A stretch of 15,867 nt of DNA, taken from positions 1 to 15,867 of the forward strand of contig JBBQNZ010000103.1 in NCBI GenBank assembly GCA_038330415.1, given 5' to 3'. Position numbers and translations under genes: made by a program. This DNA comes from Fodinibacter sp038330415. GTDB taxonomy: Bacteria > Actinomycetota > Actinomycetes > Actinomycetales > Dermatophilaceae. Shown piece after piece: positions 6,524 to 12,103 of the stretch; positions within the stretch are counted from its first letter, which is position 1, and the number at the start of each line of letters is the position of its first letter. A model generated the notes under the pieces. The model searched no databases. It saw only the letters and a program-made list of their open reading frames with translations, and was not told where the DNA came from.

Positions 6524-6864
6524 ACGAGGTACCCACCGCCGACGGCGGGCCGGGCTTCCTGGCCTTCCTCGCGTTCTTCCTCCTGGCCATCGCGCTGTGG
6601 TTCCTGATGCGGAACATGAACGCCCGGATGCGCCGGATGTCCTACCGCCAGCAGGCCAGCCACCGTGGCAAGGACGACCCGCAGGCCGGCCCCGGCGACC
6701 TCGGCACCGAGGTTGACGGCCCGGTGACCGGTGCCACCGCAGGCACCAGCGGCGGTGCCGACCCGGCATCCGCACCGGTCGACGAGGCGAGCGCTCCCGA
6801 CGACGGGACCCAGGCCGAAGACCGCGACGACACCGGCGGCAAGGGCCCGACCACCGGTCAGTGA
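6520..6864 (+). CDS. Small single-span membrane protein (Rv1083-like)
   Basis: 114 residues. One transmembrane helix, about residues 12-30 (FLAFLAFFLLAIALWFLM), is followed by a basic stretch NMNARMRRMSYRQQ that suggests the C terminus is cytoplasmic. The rest is a low-complexity acidic tail rich in Gly, Ala, Asp, Pro and Thr. A small protein with this layout follows mca in many actinobacteria (Rv1083 in M. tuberculosis); no function is known. The start is the ATG overlapping the mca stop (ATGA), with GGAG 8 nt upstream, so the two are translationally coupled. The tail is poorly conserved in character and its stop codon lies inside a perfect inverted repeat. Confidence 0.8.
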   Translation: MNEVPTADGGPGFLAFLAFFLLAIALWFLMRNMNARMRRMSYRQQASHRGKDDPQAGPGDLGTEVDGPVTGATAGTSGGADPASAPVDEASAPDDGTQAEDRDDTGGKGPTTGQ

Positions 6865-6871
6865 CCGGTGG
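6851..6871. terminator. Perfect 21-bp inverted repeat straddling a stop codon, likely terminator
   Basis: Arms CCACCGGTCA and TGACCGGTGG flank one G. As a hairpin this gives an 8-bp stem with a 5-nt loop. The TGA at 6862-6864 ends the small membrane protein gene inside the right arm. It sits in the 33-nt convergent gap before the trhA stop and could serve both genes. No U-tract. Confidence 0.5.
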
Positions 6872-6897
6872 GCCGCCCGGCGTGGGTGGCCGTGCGG

Positions 6898-7617
6898 TCA
6901 GACGATCGCGGGGCCGGTGAGCGCGAGCGAGGCGGCGACGAAGTGCGCCGTGAAGGCCAGGATGGTCAGCGCGTGGAAGACCTCGTGGAAGCCGAACCAG
7001 CGCGGTGAGATGTTCGGCCGCCTCGTGCCGTAGACGATGGCGCCGAGGCTGTAGAGCGCTCCGCCGATGACGACCCAGGTCATCACGGCCGGCCCGGCGT
7101 GCTGCAGCAGCGGGCCGAAGTAGAAGACCGCGACCCACCCGAGCATCAGGTAGGCGGGCACGTAGAGCCAGCGCGGGGCGCCGGCCCAGAACACCCGGAA
7201 GAGCACGCCGAGGAAGGCGCCGCCCCACACGATGATGAGCATCCGCTTGGCCTGTGCCGGCGGGAGCAGCAACGCGAACGGCGTGTAGGTGCCGGCGATG
7301 ATCAAGAAGATGTTGGAGTGGTCGAACCGGCGCAGGAACCCTCCGACGCGGGGCGACCAGGTGCCTCGGTGGTAGACCGCCGAGGTGCCGAACAGCAGCA
7401 CGGCGGTGCCCGAGAAGACGGCGGCCGAGATCTTCTCCGTGGTGCTTCCGGCGAGCACGATGAGGATGATGCCCGCGACGAGCGCCACGGGGGTCATCCC
7501 GGCGTGCAGCCAGCCTCGCAGCTTGGGCTTGACGTGGTCGATCGCCGTCTCGACGCGCTGCTCGAGGGCCTCGCGGCGGCTCGGCTCGGCGCCGGGCGTC
7601 GGCTCGGTCTGCGTCAT
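6898..7617 (-). CDS. trhA: Hemolysin III / TrhA family membrane protein
   Basis: 239 residues. After a charged N terminus (about 1-35) there are seven hydrophobic spans, the topology of the PAQR/hemolysin III family. The family's metal-binding residues are visible: SAVYH at the end of the second span, FDHSNIFLIIAGTYTPFALL for the third span, and GFHEVFHALTILAF (HxxxH) at the seventh. Bacterial members are membrane proteins linked to fatty acid and membrane homeostasis and related to adiponectin receptors; the name hemolysin is historical. The start ATG at 7617 is chosen because the upstream promoter ends 11 nt before it; the frame stays open far upstream but that part is antisense to uppS and phoH. 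Corresponds to Rv1085c by context. Confidence 0.92.
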   Translation of the reverse strand: MTQTEPTPGAEPSRREALEQRVETAIDHVKPKLRGWLHAGMTPVALVAGIILIVLAGSTTEKISAAVFSGTAVLLFGTSAVYHRGTWSPRVGGFLRRFDHSNIFLIIAGTYTPFALLLPPAQAKRMLIIVWGGAFLGVLFRVFWAGAPRWLYVPAYLMLGWVAVFYFGPLLQHAGPAVMTWVVIGGALYSLGAIVYGTRRPNISPRWFGFHEVFHALTILAFTAHFVAASLALTGPAIV

Positions 7618-7627
7618 TGACCGAGCG

Positions 7628-7649
7628 TAACCTACCCGAACGTAGGTTA
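7628..7649 (-). promoter_or_regulatory. Operator-like palindrome overlapping the trhA promoter
   Basis: TAACCTAC and GTAGGTTA, perfect 8-bp arms, are separated by 6 nt. On the minus strand the downstream arm contains TAGGTT (7634-7629), a good -10 box, 11 nt before the trhA ATG. A dimeric regulator of TetR type bound here would block the polymerase. No such gene lies in the window. Confidence 0.55.
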
Positions 7650-7741
7650 GGGGCGCGGCCGCGTGTGACCCCTGCCGCGGGCGGCCGGCGCCCGGTCGGG
7701 ACCCCCGGTCGGGCCTGAGTCTGTCCACCGGCGCGCGGGAG

Positions 7742-7747
7742 TAGCGT
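7742..7747 (+). promoter_or_regulatory. Possible -10 box TAGCGT for the prenyltransferase gene
   Basis: TAGCGT with a weak CTGTCC (7721-7726) 15 nt upstream. It would give a leader of about 55 nt before the ATG at 7810. Confidence 0.3.
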
Positions 7748-7809
7748 GGGGCGGGCGGTCCGCGACCTCGCGGCGCGGCGGTCCGGACAGCAGGCGGGAG
7801 GCCAGGCCC

Positions 7810-8571
7810 ATGGGGCTCAGCGACGTCCTGTATGCCGCTTACGCCCGCCGCCTCACCCGGCAGCTCGACCCGTCGTCGGTGCCGCGCCACGTGGGCGTGA
7901 TGCTCGACGGCAACCGCCGCTGGGCCAAGGCCCGCGGAGCCGGCGCGAGCGAGGGCCACCAGGCCGGCGCCGACAACATCGCGAACCTGCTCTTCTGGTG
8001 CGACGAGGCGGGCGTCGAGGTCGTCACCTTGTGGCTGCTGTCGACCGACAACCTCAACCGCCCCGAGAAGGAGCTGCGGCCGCTCCTCGGCATCATCGAG
8101 AAGGCCGTCGACACCCTTGCGGCGACCCACCGCTGGCGCCTCCACCCGGTCGGGGCGCTCGACCTGCTGCCGGCCCCCACGGCGGCGCGCCTCAAGGCCG
8201 CGGAGGACGCCACCCGCGACGTCGACGGGATGCTCGTCAACGTGGCCGTCGGCTACGGCGGGCGCCGCGAGATCGCCGATGCCGTGCGCTCGCTGCTGCA
8301 GGAGCAGGCCAGCCAGGGCACCAGCCTCGAGGAGCTCGCCGAGGTGATCGACGTCGAGCACATCGCCGAGCACCTCTACACCAAGGGCCAGCCCGACCCG
8401 GACCTCGTCATCCGCACCTCGGGGGAGCAGCGGCTCGGCGGCTTCCTGCTCTGGCAGAGCGCCCACAGCGAGTTCTACTTCTGCGAGGCCTACTGGCCCG
8501 ACTTCCGCAAGGTCGACTTCCTGCGCGCTCTGCGCGCCTTCGGCGAGCGCAACCGCCGCTTCGGCTCCTGA
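7810..8571 (+). CDS. Short-chain cis-prenyltransferase, probably (2Z,6E)-farnesyl diphosphate synthase
   Basis: 253 residues, a complete UppS-fold isoprenyl diphosphate synthase. Landmarks are GVMLDGNRRWAKARG (29-43) with catalytic Asp33, EGHQAGADN (48-56), TLWLLSTDNLNR (73-84), and IRTSGEQRLGGFLLWQS (201-217) with the diphosphate-binding arginines 202 and 208. It condenses isopentenyl diphosphate in cis onto an allylic diphosphate. The third motif reads WLLSTDN rather than the FSTENW of decaprenyl or undecaprenyl synthases, which together with the neighbouring trhA points to the Rv1086 type that makes the C15 primer for decaprenyl phosphate; chain length is inferred. GGGAGG at 7796-7801 lies 8 nt before the ATG. 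Confidence 0.9.
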   Translation: MGLSDVLYAAYARRLTRQLDPSSVPRHVGVMLDGNRRWAKARGAGASEGHQAGADNIANLLFWCDEAGVEVVTLWLLSTDNLNRPEKELRPLLGIIEKAVDTLAATHRWRLHPVGALDLLPAPTAARLKAAEDATRDVDGMLVNVAVGYGGRREIADAVRSLLQEQASQGTSLEELAEVIDVEHIAEHLYTKGQPDPDLVIRTSGEQRLGGFLLWQSAHSEFYFCEAYWPDFRKVDFLRALRAFGERNRRFGS

Positions 8572-8581
8572 GCGCGGCTCC

Positions 8582-8618
8582 CGGCATCCGACGAGCCCCG
8601 GCACGCGTTCGGATGCCG
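8582..8618 (+). terminator. Hairpin after the prenyltransferase gene, built from two inverted CGGATGCCG motifs
   Basis: CGGCATCCGA (8582-8591) and TCGGATGCCG (8609-8618) form a perfect 10-bp stem around 17 nt, starting 11 nt after the stop. The stem can extend by an ACG/CGT pairing past a bulged T. No U-tract. The two arms are the over-represented 9-mer in opposite orientation. Confidence 0.55.
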
Positions 8619-8720
8619 TGACCTCACGGGTCACATCTCGCTCACCAGACGCAGTGGTCACACCAACCCCACAATGATGCCGGTTTCGGGCCGACACGCG
8701 GAGCCGGACATGCGCGGGGC

Positions 8721-8742
8721 TGTCCGAGGTCACACGTAGCGT
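8721..8742 (+). promoter_or_regulatory. Candidate phoH promoter, sharing a 22-nt element with the VOC operon promoter
   Basis: TGTCCGAG, 8 nt, TAGCGT. It matches the element at 651-672 in 19 of 22 positions, including the spacer GTCACAC. The fit to TTGTCRGTG-N8-TANNNT is weaker than at 651 (6 of 9 in the upstream part). The start codon is 34 nt beyond the -10 box. Confidence 0.4.
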
Positions 8743-8776
8743 CGAGACCACCGCCTTCCTCACCCCAGGAGCGACC

Positions 8777-10114
8777 ATGGCTTCGAGCACGCGACCGGCA
8801 CCGCCCGCCCGCCCCGGGAAGGAGCCGCGTCGCACCTACGTGCTCGACACCTCGGTCCTGCTCGCGGACCCCCGGGCGATCACCCGCTTCAAGGAGCACG
8901 AGGTCGTGCTGCCGGTCGTGGTGGTCACCGAGCTCGAGGCCAAGCGCCACCACCCCGAGCTGGGCTACTTCGCCCGCACGGCGCTGCGGATGCTCGACGA
9001 CCTGCGCATCTCGGCGGGCCGGCTCGACGCCCCGGTGCCGATCGGCGACGACGGCGGCACCCTGCGCGTCGAGCTCAACCACACCGACCCGACGTCGCTG
9101 CCCGCCGGCTTCCGGTTGGGCGACAACGACACCCGCATCCTGGCGGTGGCGCGCAACATGGCCAACGAGGGGCGGATGGTCACCATCGTCAGCAAAGACC
9201 TGCCGATGCGGGTCAAGGCCTCGGCGTGCGGCCTCGATGCGGAGGAGTACCGCGCCGAGCTCGCCGTCGAGTCCGGCTGGACCGGCATGGCCGAGCTCGC
9301 CGTCACCGTGGAGGAGATGGACCACCTCTACGAGTACGGCCGGCTCGAGAGCGTCGAAGGCGCCGAGTTCCCCTGTCACACCGGGCTGGTGCTCAGCTCG
9401 CCGCGCGGCTCCGGGCTGGCCCGGGTCGGCCCCGACAAGCAGCTGCGGCTGGTGCGCGGCGACCGCGACGCGTTCGGCCTGCACGGGCGCAGCGCCGAGC
9501 AGCGCATCGCGCTCGACCTGCTCCTGGACCAGGACATCGGCATCGTCAGCCTCGGCGGCCGCGCCGGCACCGGCAAGTCGGCGCTCGCCCTGTGCGCCGG
9601 CATCGAGGCGGTCATGGAGCGTCGCCAGCAGCGCAAGGTCGTCGTCTTCCGCCCGCTCTACGCCGTGGGCGGCCAAGAGCTCGGCTACCTGCCCGGCGAC
9701 GCGTCCGAGAAGATGAACCCGTGGGGGCAGGCGGTGTTCGACACGCTGTCGGCACTGGTCTCGCGCGAGGTGGTCGAGGAGATCCTCGACCGGGGGATGC
9801 TCGAGGTGCTCCCGCTCACGCACATCCGCGGTCGCTCGCTGCACGACGCGTTCGTCATCGTCGACGAGGCGCAGAGCCTGGAGCGCAACGTCCTGCTCAC
9901 CGTGCTGTCGCGCATCGGCCAGAACTCGCGGGTCGTCCTCACCCACGACGTCGCCCAGCGGGACAACCTGCGGGTGGGCCGACACGACGGCGTCGTGGCG
10001 GTCGTCGAGGCGCTCAAGGGGCACCCGCTGTTCGCCCACGTCACGCTCACCCGCAGCGAGCGCAGCCCGATCGCGGCGCTCGTCACCGACCTGTTGGAGG
10101 GCATCGAGGTCTAG
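8777..10114 (+). CDS. PIN domain - PhoH ATPase fusion protein (PhoH2)
   Basis: 445 residues with two domains. The N-terminal PIN nuclease (about 18-150) shows YVLDTSVLL with Asp24, TELE with Glu52, GDNDTRIL with Asp116 and Asp118, and SKD with Asp141, so the acidic active site is complete. The C-terminal PhoH domain (about 235-440) has Walker A GRAGTGKS (261-268), Walker B VIVDEAQ (360-366) and a final LTRSERSPIAALV motif. In M. tuberculosis the homologue PhoH2 (Rv1095) is an RNA helicase and ribonuclease. AGGAG at 8767-8771 is 5 nt before the ATG. There is no small antitoxin-like ORF upstream that I can support; the 205-nt gap holds the hairpin at 8582-8618 and the promoter at 8721-8742. Confidence 0.94.
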   Translation: MASSTRPAPPARPGKEPRRTYVLDTSVLLADPRAITRFKEHEVVLPVVVVTELEAKRHHPELGYFARTALRMLDDLRISAGRLDAPVPIGDDGGTLRVELNHTDPTSLPAGFRLGDNDTRILAVARNMANEGRMVTIVSKDLPMRVKASACGLDAEEYRAELAVESGWTGMAELAVTVEEMDHLYEYGRLESVEGAEFPCHTGLVLSSPRGSGLARVGPDKQLRLVRGDRDAFGLHGRSAEQRIALDLLLDQDIGIVSLGGRAGTGKSALALCAGIEAVMERRQQRKVVVFRPLYAVGGQELGYLPGDASEKMNPWGQAVFDTLSALVSREVVEEILDRGMLEVLPLTHIRGRSLHDAFVIVDEAQSLERNVLLTVLSRIGQNSRVVLTHDVAQRDNLRVGRHDGVVAVVEALKGHPLFAHVTLTRSERSPIAALVTDLLEGIEV

Positions 10115-10267
10115 CCCCCGACCCGGGTCGACCCGAGCACGGTTTCGGACGGCGATTTCGTCTGGAGTTGCCGATCCCCTAAAGTTAGGTCTCGATTCGG
10201 TAACGCCCCCCAGGGCTCCCCCCTGCGCCCCGACCCATGCCCCCTCCTGATTGGTCCCTGCCTGCCC
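10115..10267 (+). promoter_or_regulatory. Leader/promoter region of the secreted transglycosylase-like gene
   Basis: The 153-nt gap begins with overlapping palindromes (CGACCCGGGTCG at 10119-10130, CGGGTCGACCCG at 10124-10135), a weak terminator candidate for phoH. An AT-richer patch at 10180-10190 (TAAAGTTAGGT) is the best -10 candidate, with TTCGTC at 10157-10162 a weak -35, 17 nt upstream of TAAAGT. The following 77 nt are C-rich with no Shine-Dalgarno. I see no c-di-AMP (ydaO) riboswitch core. Confidence 0.35.
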
Positions 10268-10999
10268 ATGCCCCGATACACCGCGCGCCACGCCCCCCGT
10301 CATGCCGCTCCGTCGCGGCGGTCGGGTGCGTCCCACGCGACCCGTACGGCGCTCGGCCGACCGGTGCTCGCCACCGGTGTGGCGGCGGCCGTGCTCTCGA
10401 CGGGGGCCCTGGCTGCGTCGGTCTCCGGCGGCACGGCGAGCGCGGACACGCTGACCTTCGCGGTCGACCGCGTCACCTCGAGCACCTCCACGGAGCAGGT
10501 CAAGACCGAGCAGGCCGACGCCGTGCGGGTCGCCGCCGACCGCAGTGCGACCAACGCGCAGCGCTCCGTCGCCGCCGCCCGCAGTGCCCAGCGCCAGAAG
10601 GTCAAGGCCGCCGCCCTGGCCAAGGCCCGCAAGGCTGCTGCCGAGCGGGCCGCCGCCGCCGCGCAGCGCAAGCGGGTCATCGCCAACGCCCAGCGCGACC
10701 CCAAGGCGGCCGCCCGGCTGCTGATGCCCGAATACGGCTTCAGCCAGTCCCAGTGGGGCTGCCTCGAGCGCCTGTGGATCGGTGAGAGCGGCTGGAACTA
10801 CAAGGCCGCGAACGCCTCCTCGGGCGCCTACGGCATCCCCCAGTCCCTGCCCGGGCGCAAGATGGCGACGGTGGCCGGCGACTGGCGCACCAACCCGGTC
10901 ACCCAGATCAAGTGGGGCCTGAACTACATCAAGCTCTCGTACGGCTCACCGTGCAACGCCCTGAGCCAGTGGAACTCCCGCTCGCCGCACTGGTACTGA
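10268..10999 (+). CDS. Secreted lytic transglycosylase-like protein (aggregation-promoting-factor C-terminal-like domain)
   Basis: 243 residues. The basic N terminus (residues 1-31) and hydrophobic stretch (32-53) form a signal peptide with probable cleavage after TASA (59). Residues about 75-140 are a helical, Ala-Lys-Arg-Gln-rich region that is likely a coiled coil or wall-spanning linker. Residues about 150-243 form a lysozyme-like domain: the motif LWIGESGWNYKAANASSGAYGIPQ has Glu173 in the catalytic position of soluble lytic transglycosylases, and GLNYIKLSYGSPCNAL with Cys229 can pair with Cys165. The expected role is cleavage of peptidoglycan glycan strands outside the membrane. The ATG at 10268 lacks a Shine-Dalgarno but is needed for the full signal peptide. 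It is absent from this site in M. tuberculosis. Confidence 0.86.
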   Translation: MPRYTARHAPRHAAPSRRSGASHATRTALGRPVLATGVAAAVLSTGALAASVSGGTASADTLTFAVDRVTSSTSTEQVKTEQADAVRVAADRSATNAQRSVAAARSAQRQKVKAAALAKARKAAAERAAAAAQRKRVIANAQRDPKAAARLLMPEYGFSQSQWGCLERLWIGESGWNYKAANASSGAYGIPQSLPGRKMATVAGDWRTNPVTQIKWGLNYIKLSYGSPCNALSQWNSRSPHWY

Positions 11000-11039
11000 C
11001 CGGCCCGCACCGTCGGGTCGCCGCAGGCGGCCCCGCGGC

Positions 11040-12005
11040 TCAGATCTTGCGCAGCCGGATGCCGGTGACGGCGTGGTCGGCCCCCTTGGTGAGCACCAGC
11101 GTCGCCCGGTCGCGCGTCGGCAGCACGTTCTCGACCAGGTTGGGCTCGTTGATCTGCTCCCAGATCGCCGATGCCGTCGCCCGCGCCTGGTCGTCGCTGA
11201 GCCGGGCGTAGCGGTGGAAGTACGACTGCGGGTGGGCGAATGCCGTCTCCCGTAGGCGGAGGAAGCGCTCGATGTACCAGGTGCGGATCTCCTCCACCGG
11301 TGCGTCGACGTACACCGAGAAGTCGAAGTAGTCCGAGATCGCCCCGGTGCTCGACCCGTCGGTGCGCACCGCGGGCGGCTGCAGCACGTTGAGCCCCTCG
11401 ACGATGAGCACGTCGGGTCGGCGCACCGGGATGGTGTCGTGCAGCACGTCGTAGGTGAGGTGCGAGTACTGCGGGGCCTCGACCACCGGCATCCCCGACT
11501 TCACCGCGGCGATGAACCGCATCAGCGCACGGCGGTCGTATGACTCCGGAAAACCCTTGCGCTGCAACAGGCCACGTCGCTCGAGCTCGGCGTTGGAGTG
11601 CAGGAAGCCGTCGGTCGTGATGAGCTCGACCCGGGGGGTGTGCGGCCAGCGGCTCATCAGCTCCTTGAGGATGCGCGCGGTCGTCGACTTGCCCACGGCC
11701 ACCGAGCCGGCCACGCCCACGACGAACGGCACGCGCGTCGGGCGCTCCCCGAGGAACTCGCTCGTCGCGAGCCGCAGCCCGTGGGTGGCCTCGACGTAGA
11801 AGTGCAGCAGCCGCGAGAGCGGGAGGTAGACCTCCTCGACCTCGTTGAGGTCGAGCCGCTCGCCCAGGCCACGCAGCCGGGCGAGGTCGCTCTGCTCCAG
11901 GCTCATCGGGTGGTTCTCGCGCAGGCGCGACCACGCCCTTCGGTCGAGGTCGACGTAGGGCGTGGGCAGCGTGCGTCGCTCCTGCGTGGCGCTCACCTGC
12001 GCCAT
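11040..12005 (-). CDS. coaA: Type I pantothenate kinase
   Basis: 321 residues from the ATG at 12005. It phosphorylates pantothenate, the first step of CoA synthesis. GVAGSVAVGKST (97-108) is the P-loop with Lys106, and VELITTDGFL, RKGFPESYDRRALMRF, PDVLIVEGLNVLQ and EPNLVENVLPTRDRATLVL match bacterial CoaA throughout, including a C terminus ending in RLRKI. The N terminus TPYVDLDRRAWSRLR aligns with known actinobacterial enzymes. A GTG at 12026 would add MAAAYAT; neither start has a clear Shine-Dalgarno, so the start is uncertain by seven residues. It is convergent with the transglycosylase gene across 40 nt that hold no strong hairpin, and divergent from glmS across 98 nt. Corresponds to Rv1092c. 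Confidence 0.95.
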   Translation of the reverse strand: MAQVSATQERRTLPTPYVDLDRRAWSRLRENHPMSLEQSDLARLRGLGERLDLNEVEEVYLPLSRLLHFYVEATHGLRLATSEFLGERPTRVPFVVGVAGSVAVGKSTTARILKELMSRWPHTPRVELITTDGFLHSNAELERRGLLQRKGFPESYDRRALMRFIAAVKSGMPVVEAPQYSHLTYDVLHDTIPVRRPDVLIVEGLNVLQPPAVRTDGSSTGAISDYFDFSVYVDAPVEEIRTWYIERFLRLRETAFAHPQSYFHRYARLSDDQARATASAIWEQINEPNLVENVLPTRDRATLVLTKGADHAVTGIRLRKI

Positions 12006-12091
12006 TGTTGCGTATGCGGCGGCCACGACCGGGTTGACGGGCGCCTCGCCGCACCGGTGGTGGGGCGGCGACGGGGGTCCGGCATCCCAAC

Positions 12092-12097
12092 TAGGCT
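12092..12097 (+). promoter_or_regulatory. -10 box TAGGCT, leaderless start of glmS
   Basis: TAGGCT ends 6 nt before the glmS ATG and no Shine-Dalgarno is present, so the mRNA probably starts at or next to the start codon. No glmS ribozyme or other leader element can fit. Confidence 0.55.
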
Positions 12098-12103
12098 TGC
12101 CGC

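Noticed and set aside
5339..7228. Long minus-strand open frame over mca and the neighbouring gene
   Set aside because: Antisense shadow of high-GC coding sequence: Arg/Gly/Pro-rich translation with no recognisable domains, while the plus strand has mca with its complete zinc site.
8572..8776. Small antitoxin gene upstream of the PIN-PhoH gene
   Set aside because: Some mycobacterial phoH2 genes have an upstream antitoxin (phoAT), but this gap contains a terminator hairpin and a promoter and no supported ORF with a ribosome binding site.
7618..8835. N-terminal extension of the trhA frame far upstream
   Set aside because: The frame stays open but is antisense to the prenyltransferase; the promoter and palindrome directly before 7617 fix the start of trhA there.
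10115..10267. c-di-AMP (ydaO) riboswitch before the wall hydrolase gene
   Set aside because: Such riboswitches are common before actinobacterial wall hydrolases, but I could not find the conserved core or the expected nested stems; the gap is also short.
8642..10336. 564-codon minus-strand open frame over phoH
   Set aside because: Mirror of the PIN-PhoH gene. The translation shows antisense-type composition (His, Gly, Val, Asp, Glu, Arg) without motifs.
12006..12103. glmS ribozyme in the glmS leader
   Set aside because: The glmS start is leaderless by its -10 box, the gap to coaA is only 98 nt, and no ribozyme core is visible.
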